Source: Yersinia rochesterensis
GTDB lineage: Bacteria > Pseudomonadota > Gammaproteobacteria > Enterobacterales > Enterobacteriaceae
DNA length: 64,000 nucleotides
Direction: 5' to 3'
Assembly (NCBI RefSeq): GCF_003600645.1
Contig: NZ_CP032482.1
Span: 248,001-312,000, forward strand
In this document: in pieces, positions 1 to 7,729 of the stretch
Layout: the number at the start of each line of letters is the position of its first letter
Numbering within the stretch: position 1 is the stretch's first letter
Translations under genes and position numbers: made by a program
Notes under the pieces: model-generated
What the model was told of the DNA's origin: nothing
Databases searched by the model: none
The model's input: only the letters and a program-made list of their open reading frames with translations

Positions 1-112
1 CTGTGCTGAGTACTCAGGCTCCATCCTTGGAACCTGCTGGTCGGCGTTCTTTGCAAAACAATATGTTGCCGAAAAATACATTCACAAAATAATGTTGCGC
101 GGTAATGGGTAA
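1..112. other. Left-edge intergenic DNA, no gene recognised
   Basis: This short stretch lies downstream of the yhhN stop and runs off the window. I see no open frame with family resemblance. In E. coli the next gene on this side is zntA, but no zntA coding sequence is visible here. Confidence 0.4.
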
Positions 113-739
113 TTACAAATACAGCGACCTGACAATTAGGAAGTGCCCAACAAAATAGCATCCTGCAACAATGGCGTCAGAGGCTCGGAAAGAAAAACGA
201 TAGCGATTTAGGAGCCAGACGACATGGGATAGCAGCAATAACACGGTTCCTGTCAGCAATGAGAAACTCATGTCGGTGCTACGAGCAAAATACTGTTCGC
301 CAGCCATCCATACCATGAGTAATGTCATTCCGACGAAAGCAACCACCGGCCAGCGCATTTCATCTAGCCGAGTCCAAATCGTGGCTAACAACAATGCGCC
401 CACGATGATGAGAACTAAGGGAAGCGGCCAGAACAGGGTGAATGTCATCTGGCTGGCAAAACTAATGGTATACAGTAAATGGGAGAGGAAGAATGCACCC
501 AGAGCATAAAGTAAGCGCTCACTGGGTAGCAGCAAGAGAGCATCCGCAACCAGAGTTGCCAGCAAGCCCAAAACAATCAGATAGCCCGCAGGGCCTAGAA
601 TAGGCGCTTGCCATGCGAGTAACAGCAACAGTAACAGAGTGACGGGTTTGAATACCCAACGTTGCCAGCGTGGGCCTCGGTAAGTTGCATCGACAAACAA
701 CCAACCAGAAAAGAATACGGCAAGGAATGGCCAGCTCAT
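113..739 (-). CDS. yhhN: YhhN/TMEM86 family membrane protein (lysoplasmalogenase-like)
   Basis: A 208-residue, strongly hydrophobic protein with about seven or eight predicted membrane segments and very short loops. Its makeup and its place beside yhhM, yhhL, rsmD and ftsY match YhhN, the bacterial member of the TMEM86 family. Eukaryotic members hydrolyse the vinyl-ether bond of lysoplasmalogens; the bacterial substrate is unclear, so the enzyme name is inherited from the family. It acts in the inner membrane. The start at 739 gives a normal hydrophobic N-terminus, and length agrees with the E. coli protein. It is transcribed away from the DUF1820 and yhhM genes, with 287 bp between, and appears to be a single-gene unit. 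Confidence 0.85.
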   Translation of the reverse strand: MSWPFLAVFFSGWLFVDATYRGPRWQRWVFKPVTLLLLLLLAWQAPILGPAGYLIVLGLLATLVADALLLLPSERLLYALGAFFLSHLLYTISFASQMTFTLFWPLPLVLIIVGALLLATIWTRLDEMRWPVVAFVGMTLLMVWMAGEQYFARSTDMSFSLLTGTVLLLLSHVVWLLNRYRFSFRASDAIVAGCYFVGHFLIVRSLYL

Positions 740-1026
740 TATTTATCCTTTTTTCTATACAGGTTTCAGTGAAAGTACCTGTGTTGTAATGATAATCCGC
801 AACGCCAATGACTCTGAGAATACATCAATTAAGTGTAAGGGATGGAAGCCAAGAGTGATAGCAGCACTACAGTGATTTGCATGATTTGTGCCACTTAATG
901 CGTAGCAGTGCGCATAATCAGATTTAGCTGTGGGGGCAAACTGCTGAAGTCTTGGCCTTGTCTGGTTCACATGTTATGTTAACGCCGATTTCCGTTCGCT
1001 AAATCAAGGGATAGAGGCAATAGCAC

Positions 1027-1347
1027 ATGGTCAATGAACAATTGCTTTATCGCATTCAGTTTATAAATAATGGTAAGAATTATCAGCTTTATGTCAGAGA
1101 AGTCGGCCCAAGTACCTTATTTGGGTTTATTGAAATTGCAGATTTTGTCTTTGATAGTCAATCGACCTTACTGGTTGACCCCTCAACAGAAAAATTGAAG
1201 ACAGAATTTTCCGGCGTTAACCGCAGCTATATCCCCCTTCATTCAGTCATTCGCATTGATGCGGTAACTGAAAAGGGCAGTGCTCGGATCTCTGAGTTGG
1301 GCAGCAACGTGATGAGCTTCCCTTATCTACCAGGTAATAAACCTTAA
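1027..1347 (+). CDS. DUF1820 family protein
   Basis: A 106-residue soluble protein without signal peptide or membrane segment. The pattern (LLYRIQF near the start, FGFIEIADFVF, then YIPLHSVIRID) resembles DUF1820, a small gammaproteobacterial family of unknown function. The sequence suggests a compact beta-rich fold. The start follows an imperfect purine-rich site (GGGATAGAGG) about ten bases upstream. It precedes yhhM by 39 bp on the same strand and could share a transcript with it. No catalytic residues can be assigned. The family name is from memory and was not checked by profile search. Confidence 0.7.
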   Translation: MVNEQLLYRIQFINNGKNYQLYVREVGPSTLFGFIEIADFVFDSQSTLLVDPSTEKLKTEFSGVNRSYIPLHSVIRIDAVTEKGSARISELGSNVMSFPYLPGNKP

Positions 1348-1386
1348 ATCCCTCTCGCCAAGTGAGCTTTAGCGAGCAAGATTATT

Positions 1387-1770
1387 ATGAATAAACTTCC
1401 GTTATTATTTATTGCTGTGGTGGTATTGATTGTTGTGCTGGCAACTCGCCAATATTGGCAGAAAAAACGGCAAGATGCGGAAAATGACCGCTCACCGGTG
1501 CGCAGCTTACAAGTTGAAGTTATTGATAAACGTGAAGTATTAGCGCCAAACCGCCGTTCGCGTCAACGTGAAGAGATTGTTGCTGAAGATAAACGCTATG
1601 AAGTTTATTTCCGGCCACTGCTGAGTACCCTAGAGGTAACTAAGGGCAGCGACATCAAAATGATACTGCCACAGGCAGAATATAATCGTATAGATCAAGG
1701 TGCGAAAGGCACTCTACGTTTACAGGGGACGCGCTATATTGGCTTTACCCCAAATTCACTCGGTCAATAA
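1387..1770 (+). CDS. yhhM: YhhM, DUF2500 family membrane-anchored protein
   Basis: A 127-residue protein with one N-terminal membrane helix (residues 4-20, uncleaved signal-anchor type), a basic and polar linker, and a small C-terminal domain containing KRYEVYFRPL, as in the DUF2500 family. It is expected to sit in the inner membrane with the domain outside the cytoplasm. Function is unknown. It faces yhhL tail to tail, 44 bp apart, and keeps its E. coli position in the yhhN-yhhM-yhhL-rsmD cluster. Confidence 0.8.
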   Translation: MNKLPLLFIAVVVLIVVLATRQYWQKKRQDAENDRSPVRSLQVEVIDKREVLAPNRRSRQREEIVAEDKRYEVYFRPLLSTLEVTKGSDIKMILPQAEYNRIDQGAKGTLRLQGTRYIGFTPNSLGQ

Positions 1771-1814
1771 ATAACCTGTCGCCATAACAAAAATATATCT
1801 AGCGACAGTGAGTA

Positions 1815-2087
1815 TTATTTTTTAGGCAATAGCGGCTGTTTTTTTTGCCAAGCCAACAATTCGAAAACCCCGAACACAAAAATTTTGAATTGTTGCCATC
1901 CACTGATTGGCTGATCTTTCGGCTGCGTAGATTTAAGTAATATCAGTTGCAAACCATGCATCAAGACCATGAAGATCATTGCGACATCAATAAAGTATTT
2001 CAAAGGCTTAGGAAACGGCTGGAACAGATTCAACAATAAGAAAAACCATACTCCTAACATCAATAACCGGCCGATATTAATCCACAT
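1815..2087 (-). CDS. yhhL: YhhL, DUF1145 family membrane protein
   Basis: A 90-residue protein with two or three hydrophobic segments (WFFLLLNLF; DVAMIFMVLMHGLQLILL; FKIFVFGVFELLAW), as in DUF1145 proteins. The frame is open to 2255, but the upstream part lies inside rsmD and is basic and unlike the family, so I place the start at the ATG ending at 2087 (MWINIGRLL). The gene then overlaps the end of rsmD by 11 bp, implying translational coupling in an rsmD-yhhL operon. Function unknown. Confidence 0.8.
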   Translation of the reverse strand: MWINIGRLLMLGVWFFLLLNLFQPFPKPLKYFIDVAMIFMVLMHGLQLILLKSTQPKDQPISGWQQFKIFVFGVFELLAWQKKQPLLPKK

Positions 2088-2730
2088 GGTGTTGCTCCTG
2101 TTCTTCAGCTGATACCGTGTTTTTGAGAGTTTCTTCGCTACGAATATAGAGGCGATAAGCAACCTGTCCGGCAATTTTCTCTCGATGTAACTGCCAATTG
2201 GCCGGGACATCAGTGGCGGCACTTTCTGCTTCTGCTTCAACATAAATCCAGGCATCAGCCGTCAGCCAGTTGAATTGTTCCAATAAATTGATGGTTTCAG
2301 CCAGTAAACCTTTACGAAAAGGAGGGTCAAGGAATACCAAATCGAAAGGCTGGCCCGGCTGGGCTAACCATTGCAAAGAATTGGTATTGACCACTTGTCC
2401 ATTGGCGGCACTCAATAATGTCAGGTTGTTGCTCAGCTGTTTAGCGACATGTCGGTCAGCTTCTAGCAGTATAGCAACACCTGCATAACGGGATAGTGCC
2501 TCCAGTCCTAAGGCGCCGCTGCCTGCAAAGCAATCCAAACATCGGGCGCCTTGAATCATGGGCGCAAGCCAGTTGAACAATGTTTCTCTGACTCGATCAG
2601 TGGTAGGGCGCAGCCCAGGGCTAACGGGGACAGGTAATTTGCGCCCTCGCCATTTACCGCCAATGATGCGGATTTGTCCTGCGGACTGCTGTGGAGCTTG
2701 TTTTGCTTTTGCTATCGGTCGCTTTGCCAT
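2077..2730 (-). CDS. rsmD: 16S rRNA (guanine-966-N2)-methyltransferase RsmD
   Basis: A 217-residue cytoplasmic methyltransferase that uses S-adenosylmethionine to methylate G966 of 16S rRNA during small-subunit assembly. Visible features are the family entry motif RIIGGKWRGRKL (about residues 21-32), RPTTDRVRETLFNWL (about 41-55), the SAM-binding loop LDCFAGSGALGLEALSR and the catalytic DPPF motif in LVFLDPPF. The first 20 residues are basic (AKRPIAKAKQ) and vary in the family. It is divergent from ftsY across 218 bp and its 3' end overlaps yhhL. Length and context match E. coli RsmD. Confidence 0.93.
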   Translation of the reverse strand: MAKRPIAKAKQAPQQSAGQIRIIGGKWRGRKLPVPVSPGLRPTTDRVRETLFNWLAPMIQGARCLDCFAGSGALGLEALSRYAGVAILLEADRHVAKQLSNNLTLLSAANGQVVNTNSLQWLAQPGQPFDLVFLDPPFRKGLLAETINLLEQFNWLTADAWIYVEAEAESAATDVPANWQLHREKIAGQVAYRLYIRSEETLKNTVSAEEQEQHHVD

Positions 2731-2948
2731 AGATCGCTTTGCTTGAAAGTTGGCCAGTATTACAGCACTGAATAAAAAAGTTAGTCACTATTCTACCTAT
2801 GTGTGCAGTGTGGGGGAAACGTTAAACCTTTGTTGATTGAATTCACAATAGAAAGCAGCATCGTGCGCGTGTTGCTGTTCAGGGGAAAGTGATAGACTTG
2901 CGAACTATTATCTTATTTATGCAAACCCAAAGTAATTAGAGTCCAAAA

Positions 2949-4472
2949 ATGGCAAAAGAAAAAAAACGTGGATTTTTTTCCTGGCTGGGCTTAGGCCGTC
3001 AGAATGAAGAACACACAGCAGAGCCATTGGCTACTGAGAAAGAAGATGCAGCTGAGCTGGTTATCGAAGAGCAGGCTATCAGCGAAAAACAGGCTGAAAT
3101 AGCTTCAGAAAATACCGCTGACGCGGCGGCAGAGCTCGAGCAGGTCGCCCCAGGTGAATTGGATAGCGCTGCAATTAGCGAAGCTGCGGCTGAAATTTCG
3201 CCAGAGGTCGCAGTAGAACCAACTGCGCAACTAGTTGAAGAAAATATAGATTTTGCTGAAGATCCTCAATATTTACAGCATCATTTCTCACAGAGTCACA
3301 GTGATAAAGCCAACGTTGACTCATGGGATGAAGGTACTGTTAGTGCGCCAGAATTGCCGCTGACGGAAAGTCATGTTGTTATCGATATTCCAGAGCCACA
3401 AGCTATTGTTGATGAACCTCCGGTCGAGGTCATTGAGGTGTTTGCTAGCCTTGAAGACGAAATCGTAGCCGAAGAAAGCATTGAAACCGAACAAGACATT
3501 GAAACCGAAGAAACAATCGTAGCAGCTGCTCAAGAACAAGAACGGCCAACCAAAGAAGGTTTCTTTGCCCGTTTAAAACGCAGCTTAATCAAAACCAAGC
3601 AGAATCTTGGCTCCGGTTTTATGGGGTTGTTCAGCGGTAAGAAAATCGACGACGATCTGTTTGAAGAACTGGAAGAACAACTCCTGATCGCCGACGTTGG
3701 CGTCGAAACAACCCGCAAAATTATTACCTCTCTGACAGAGCATGCTAGCCGTAAGCAACTAAAAGATGCTGAAGCTCTGTATGGCAAGCTCAAAGAGGAA
3801 ATGTCTGAAATTCTGTCTAAAGTAGACAAACCATTAGATGTCAGTGGTAAGAATCCATTTGTTATTTTAATGGTTGGCGTCAATGGGGTGGGTAAAACTA
3901 CTACCATCGGTAAGTTGGCGCGCCAATTCCAGGCCGAAGGGAAATCTGTCATGTTGGCTGCGGGTGACACTTTCCGCGCAGCGGCGGTAGAACAGCTACA
4001 AGTTTGGGGTGATCGCAACAAGATTGCTGTAGTTGCACAACATACCGGCGCAGATTCAGCATCAGTCATTTTCGATGCTATTCAGGCGGCTAAAGCGCGA
4101 GGCATTGATGTGCTGTTGGCTGATACCGCCGGGCGTTTGCAAAATAAAGCCCACTTGATGGAAGAGCTGAAGAAGATTGTCCGCGTGATGAAAAAGCTGG
4201 ACGGCGATGCCCCCCATGAGGTTATGCTGACGTTGGATGCCAGTACCGGACAAAATGCGGTGAGTCAGGCGAAACTGTTTAATGAAGCAGTGGGTTTGAC
4301 CGGAATTACCCTGACTAAGCTCGATGGTACCGCCAAGGGTGGGGTAATATTTGCCATCGCAGATCAGTTCGGTATCCCAATCCGTTATATCGGCGTTGGG
4401 GAAGGTATAGAGGATTTACGGCCATTTAAGGCTGACGATTTTATTGAGGCTCTTTTTGCCCGAGAGGATTAA
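2949..4472 (+). CDS. ftsY: Signal recognition particle receptor FtsY
   Basis: A 507-residue GTPase that docks the SRP-ribosome complex at the inner membrane for co-translational insertion. The first 16 residues are basic and aromatic (KKRGFFSWLGLG), fitting lipid contact. Residues about 17-195 form the very acidic, low-complexity A domain, including a short IETEQDIETEE repeat. The NG domain follows, with a second amphipathic stretch (GFFARLKRSL) at its start, the P-loop GVNGVGKTTT near residue 309, DTAGR near 391 and TKLDG near 455. ftsE begins 5 bp after the stop, giving the standard ftsY-ftsE-ftsX operon. The acidic domain is the only part that differs notably from E. coli. Confidence 0.97.
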   Translation: MAKEKKRGFFSWLGLGRQNEEHTAEPLATEKEDAAELVIEEQAISEKQAEIASENTADAAAELEQVAPGELDSAAISEAAAEISPEVAVEPTAQLVEENIDFAEDPQYLQHHFSQSHSDKANVDSWDEGTVSAPELPLTESHVVIDIPEPQAIVDEPPVEVIEVFASLEDEIVAEESIETEQDIETEETIVAAAQEQERPTKEGFFARLKRSLIKTKQNLGSGFMGLFSGKKIDDDLFEELEEQLLIADVGVETTRKIITSLTEHASRKQLKDAEALYGKLKEEMSEILSKVDKPLDVSGKNPFVILMVGVNGVGKTTTIGKLARQFQAEGKSVMLAAGDTFRAAAVEQLQVWGDRNKIAVVAQHTGADSASVIFDAIQAAKARGIDVLLADTAGRLQNKAHLMEELKKIVRVMKKLDGDAPHEVMLTLDASTGQNAVSQAKLFNEAVGLTGITLTKLDGTAKGGVIFAIADQFGIPIRYIGVGEGIEDLRPFKADDFIEALFARED

Positions 4473-4477
4473 TACGG

Positions 4478-5146
4478 ATGATTCGCTTTGAACAGGTCAG
4501 TAAAGCTTATCTGGGAGGACGACAGGCACTGCAAGGGGTAGATTTTCATCTGCGTCCAGCGGAAATGGCGTTCTTGACAGGTCATTCCGGTGCAGGGAAA
4601 AGTACTCTGCTGAAACTGATTTGTGGTATCGAGCGCCCCAGTGCTGGCCATATCTGGTTTGGTGGTCATGACATCAGCCGCCTGAAAAATCGCGAAGTGC
4701 CATTCTTGCGTCGTCAGATCGGGATGATCTTTCAAGATCACCACCTGCTGTTGGACAGAACGGTCTATGACAATGTTGCCATGCCATTGATTATTGCAGG
4801 TGCCAGCACCGAAGATATTCGCCGCAGAGTGTCTGCGGCACTGGATAAAGTGGGGTTATTGGATAAGGCGAAAAACTTCCCTATTCAGCTCTCCGGTGGT
4901 GAACAACAGCGTGTTGGTATAGCCAGGGCGGTAGTGAACAAGCCCGCGGTATTACTGGCAGATGAGCCGACCGGTAACCTGGATGATGCATTATCTGAAG
5001 GCATTTTGCGTTTGTTTGAAGAGTTTAACCGTGTGGGCGTTACCGTGTTAATGGCAACCCACGACACGTCGTTGATTGCTCGGCGGCGCTACCCGATTCT
5101 GACATTAAGTCAGGGGCGTATGTCAGGAGCGCATCATGGCGAATAA
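4478..5146 (+). CDS. ftsE: Cell division ATP-binding protein FtsE
   Basis: A 222-residue ABC ATPase. It pairs with FtsX at the division septum and drives activation of peptidoglycan amidases through EnvC. Visible motifs are Walker [10 protein letters not shown] (about residues 36-44), Q-loop in IFQDHHLL, signature LSGGEQQR, Walker [12 protein letters not shown] and the switch histidine in ATHD. The gene starts 5 bp after ftsY and overlaps ftsX by 11 bp, so the products are very likely co-translated. Confidence 0.97.
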   Translation: MIRFEQVSKAYLGGRQALQGVDFHLRPAEMAFLTGHSGAGKSTLLKLICGIERPSAGHIWFGGHDISRLKNREVPFLRRQIGMIFQDHHLLLDRTVYDNVAMPLIIAGASTEDIRRRVSAALDKVGLLDKAKNFPIQLSGGEQQRVGIARAVVNKPAVLLADEPTGNLDDALSEGILRLFEEFNRVGVTVLMATHDTSLIARRRYPILTLSQGRMSGAHHGE

Positions 5147-6092
5147 TAGTGCGCAGAAAGCAAAAACCAAGGCGCTGAAAGGCGGTTGGCGCGAACAGTG
5201 GCGTTATTCGTGGGTTAATGCTGTTGCCGATATGATGCGCCAACCGTTGGCAACGTTGTTAACAGTGATGGTGATTGCCATCTCACTGACCCTGCCAAGT
5301 GTGTGTTATATCGTGTGGAAGAACGTCAGTCAGGCGGCGGATCAATGGTATCCAACGCCGCAATTGACGGTCTATCTGGATAAAGCGTTAGATGATAACG
5401 CGGCTGAAAATGTCGTGACCACACTGAAAGCGGAAGCCGGTGTTGAGAAAGTTAACTATCTATCGCGGGAAGAAGCGATGGGTGAGTTCCGCAACTGGTC
5501 TGGTTTTGGCGGTGCGCTGGATATGCTGGAAGAAAACCCGCTGCCCGCAGTTGCCATTATCACGCCTAAGCTAGATTTTCAAAGTTCCGGGACGCTCGAT
5601 ACCCTGCGCGAGCGGGTGAGTAAGGTCGAAGGGGTAGCCGAAGTTCGTATGGATGATAGCTGGTTTGCTCGTTTGGCGGCATTAACCGGCTTGGTCGGGC
5701 AAGTTGCGGCCATGATTGGCGTGTTGATGGTGGTAGCTGTATTCCTGGTCATTGGTAACAGTGTGCGTCTGAGTATCTTTAGCCGCCGCGATACTATCAA
5801 TGTTATGAAACTGATTGGGGCAACCGATGGGTTTATTCTGCGGCCGTTCTTGAACGGTGGCGCGATGCTAGGTTTCGGCGGTGCGGTGTTATCACTAATT
5901 CTCTCCGAAGCGCTGGTATGGAAGCTCGGTTCGGTTGTGACACAGGTGGGCACGGTGTTCGGCACCAGCTTTGCGCTACATGGGTTAAGCTGGGATGAAT
6001 GCCTGTTGTTGGTGTTGATCTCGGCGATGATTGGCTGGATCGCCGCCTGGCTGGCGACGGTTCAACATTTACGCCGATTTACACCGCAGTAA
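5136..6092 (+). CDS. ftsX: Cell division membrane protein FtsX
   Basis: A 318-residue permease-like partner of FtsE. It has a basic cytoplasmic N-terminus ([20 protein letters not shown]), a first membrane helix near residues 36-58, a periplasmic domain of about 110 residues that in E. coli contacts EnvC, then three more helices near 185-310. It transports no known substrate; it passes FtsE ATP hydrolysis to the periplasmic amidase system. The start overlaps the ftsE end. The region after its stop contains the rpoH promoters. Confidence 0.96.
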   Translation: MANNSAQKAKTKALKGGWREQWRYSWVNAVADMMRQPLATLLTVMVIAISLTLPSVCYIVWKNVSQAADQWYPTPQLTVYLDKALDDNAAENVVTTLKAEAGVEKVNYLSREEAMGEFRNWSGFGGALDMLEENPLPAVAIITPKLDFQSSGTLDTLRERVSKVEGVAEVRMDDSWFARLAALTGLVGQVAAMIGVLMVVAVFLVIGNSVRLSIFSRRDTINVMKLIGATDGFILRPFLNGGAMLGFGGAVLSLILSEALVWKLGSVVTQVGTVFGTSFALHGLSWDECLLLVLISAMIGWIAAWLATVQHLRRFTPQ

Positions 6093-6236
6093 AAAATGTT
6101 TGTTATACTCTTTCCCTGCAGTACTTCGATAAAGGCAGGGAAAGGGGCGTTGTTTACCCATTCATACCTTAAGTTTTCCCTGATACGCACAGCGAGTTAT
6201 CTGCTAAGATCAATAGCTGAAACTGTGATCCAGGCT

Positions 6237-6264
6237 GAACTTTTATGGCAATGGCCGGTCGAAG
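6237..6264 (+). promoter_or_regulatory. Sigma-E-type promoter candidate for rpoH
   Basis: GAACTT at 6237-6242, a 16-base spacer, then TCGAAG at 6259-6264. This resembles the sigma-E pattern GAACTT-N16-TCTGA. E. coli rpoH has a sigma-E-dependent promoter (P3) in the equivalent place, so the assignment is plausible though not tested. Confidence 0.5.
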
Positions 6265-6294
6265 AACACAGTGAAATGATAAGGTGTCCAACGC

Positions 6295-6322
6295 TTGAAT
6301 CTGCTTAAGCAGGTGCTAAAAT
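6295..6322 (+). promoter_or_regulatory. Sigma-70-type promoter candidate for rpoH
   Basis: TTGAAT at 6295-6300 and TAAAAT at 6317-6322 are separated by 16 bases. Transcription would begin near 6329, leaving a leader of about 47 bases before the rpoH ATG at 6376. Confidence 0.55.
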
Positions 6323-6375
6323 ATTGGCGTTGAGAGAAATCTGCACTAAACATGCATGCAATGAGAGGGTTTCGA

Positions 6376-7233
6376 ATGACCAAAGAAATGCAAACTTTAG
6401 CCTTAGTACCCCAAGGTAGTTTGGAAGCCTATATTCGGGCTGCCAATGCCTATCCAATGCTAACTGCAGAGGAAGAGCGGGAACTGGCTGAACGGCTGCA
6501 TTACCAGGGCGATCTGGGGGCGGCTAAACAGCTAATCCTGTCTCACCTGCGCTTTGTTGCTCATGTTGCCCGTAACTATTCTGGGTATGGTTTGCCACAG
6601 GCTGACCTTATTCAGGAAGGTAATATTGGCTTGATGAAAGCGGTTCGCCGTTTTAACCCTGAAGTTGGGGTGCGTCTGGTGTCTTTCGCAGTACACTGGA
6701 TCAAAGCAGAAATTCATGAATATGTTCTGCGTAATTGGCGGATTGTTAAAGTTGCGACCACTAAAGCTCAGCGTAAGTTATTCTTTAATCTGCGTAAAAC
6801 TAAGCAGCGTTTGGGTTGGTTTAACCAAGATGAAGTCGAGCTGGTTGCCAAAGAACTGGGTGTGACCAGTAAAGATGTTCGTGAGATGGAATCACGCATG
6901 TCCGCACAGGATATGACTTTCGACCCATCTCCAGATGATGAAGCACGTGATGGCCAATCTATGGCGCCCGTCCTGTATTTGCAGGATAAAACCTCAGACT
7001 TTGCAGATGGCATCGAGGAGGATAATTGGGACAATCACGCGGCAGACAAATTATCTTATGCATTGGAAGGCTTGGACGAGCGGAGCCAGCATATTATTCG
7101 CGCTCGTTGGCTGGATGATGACAACAAGTCTACATTGCAGGAACTGGCTGATCAGTACGGCGTATCTGCTGAACGGGTTCGTCAGCTTGAAAAAAACGCG
7201 ATGAAAAAATTACGAATGGCTATTGAAGCCTGA
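6376..7233 (+). CDS. rpoH: RNA polymerase heat-shock sigma factor RpoH (sigma-32)
   Basis: A 285-residue sigma factor directing RNA polymerase to heat-shock promoters. Region 2 is nearly identical to E. coli ([39 protein letters not shown]), as is the helix-turn-helix of region 4.2 ([20 protein letters not shown]). The frame is open from 6352, but the ATG at 6376 (MTKEMQT) matches the family start and follows GAGAGGGTTTCG; the upstream ATGs would add nine residues foreign to the family. In E. coli the early coding RNA folds into a thermosensor that hides the start region; the same is likely here but was not folded. A strong terminator follows at 7312. Confidence 0.97.
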   Translation: MTKEMQTLALVPQGSLEAYIRAANAYPMLTAEEERELAERLHYQGDLGAAKQLILSHLRFVAHVARNYSGYGLPQADLIQEGNIGLMKAVRRFNPEVGVRLVSFAVHWIKAEIHEYVLRNWRIVKVATTKAQRKLFFNLRKTKQRLGWFNQDEVELVAKELGVTSKDVREMESRMSAQDMTFDPSPDDEARDGQSMAPVLYLQDKTSDFADGIEEDNWDNHAADKLSYALEGLDERSQHIIRARWLDDDNKSTLQELADQYGVSAERVRQLEKNAMKKLRMAIEA

Positions 7234-7311
7234 TATATCCCTTACACAATTGACATTGCAGTTAACAATATACTGCGGTGTGTAATCAAAAGGGCATATG
7301 ACGTAACATGA

Positions 7312-7345
7312 AGGGCGATATTAATAATTAATATCGCCCTTTTTC
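7312..7345 (+). terminator. Rho-independent terminator of rpoH
   Basis: A perfect 13-bp stem (left arm 7312-7324 AGGGCGATATTAA, right arm 7328-7340) with a 3-base loop, followed by TTTTTC. It is about 80 bp after the rpoH stop. Confidence 0.9.
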
Positions 7346-7729
7346 TTTGTGCATTTTAGCAGATTCTGATTTTTAACTATATGAGCTAAATAATGGCTTA
7401 AAAACCTTCCACACACTCGATTCCGACAGTCAGTCGGATTATCTATGGCGTTAACTCCGTAATAATAATTTTCTAAAAAAAACCAAATGCGGCAAAGTAC
7501 TAAATACGATAAATAATAAAACAAGTAGGCTGGTACTGTTTTTATATTGTTAATTATCCATTGATTTAATGTGCCATATTAAATCACATAAAACATTATA
7601 AGTTAATTAATCACTAATAATTTTATTGTGCCATTGTATAATGGTATTTTTAATTATTAACAGTCTATATTTATAACTTAAATGATGTAAATGAAAATTT
7701 AATATTGGAGTTTTTTTCAGGATAATAAT
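7346..7729. other. AT-rich intergenic region upstream of the deiminase-like gene
   Basis: About 380 bp of strikingly AT-rich DNA with no recognisable gene. It contains the near-palindrome CCATTGTATAATGG at 7631-7644, within which TATAAT (7637-7642) could be a -10 box, though no good -35 partner lies 16-18 bp upstream. An AGGA ribosome site at 7719-7722 precedes the gene at 7730. The composition fits horizontally acquired, H-NS-bound DNA, which is an inference. Confidence 0.5.

Noticed and set aside
6114..6140. CCCTGC...GCAGGG repeat after ftsX as a terminator
   Set aside because: The loop is long and no T run follows on the plus strand.
6096..6308. 70-codon plus-strand frame in the rpoH leader
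   Set aside because: It covers the rpoH promoters, has no ribosome site or family resemblance, and is not expected in this conserved leader.
7321..7524. 67-codon minus-strand frame after rpoH
   Set aside because: Its end lies inside the rpoH terminator and the product is an AT-rich translation with no recognisable pattern.
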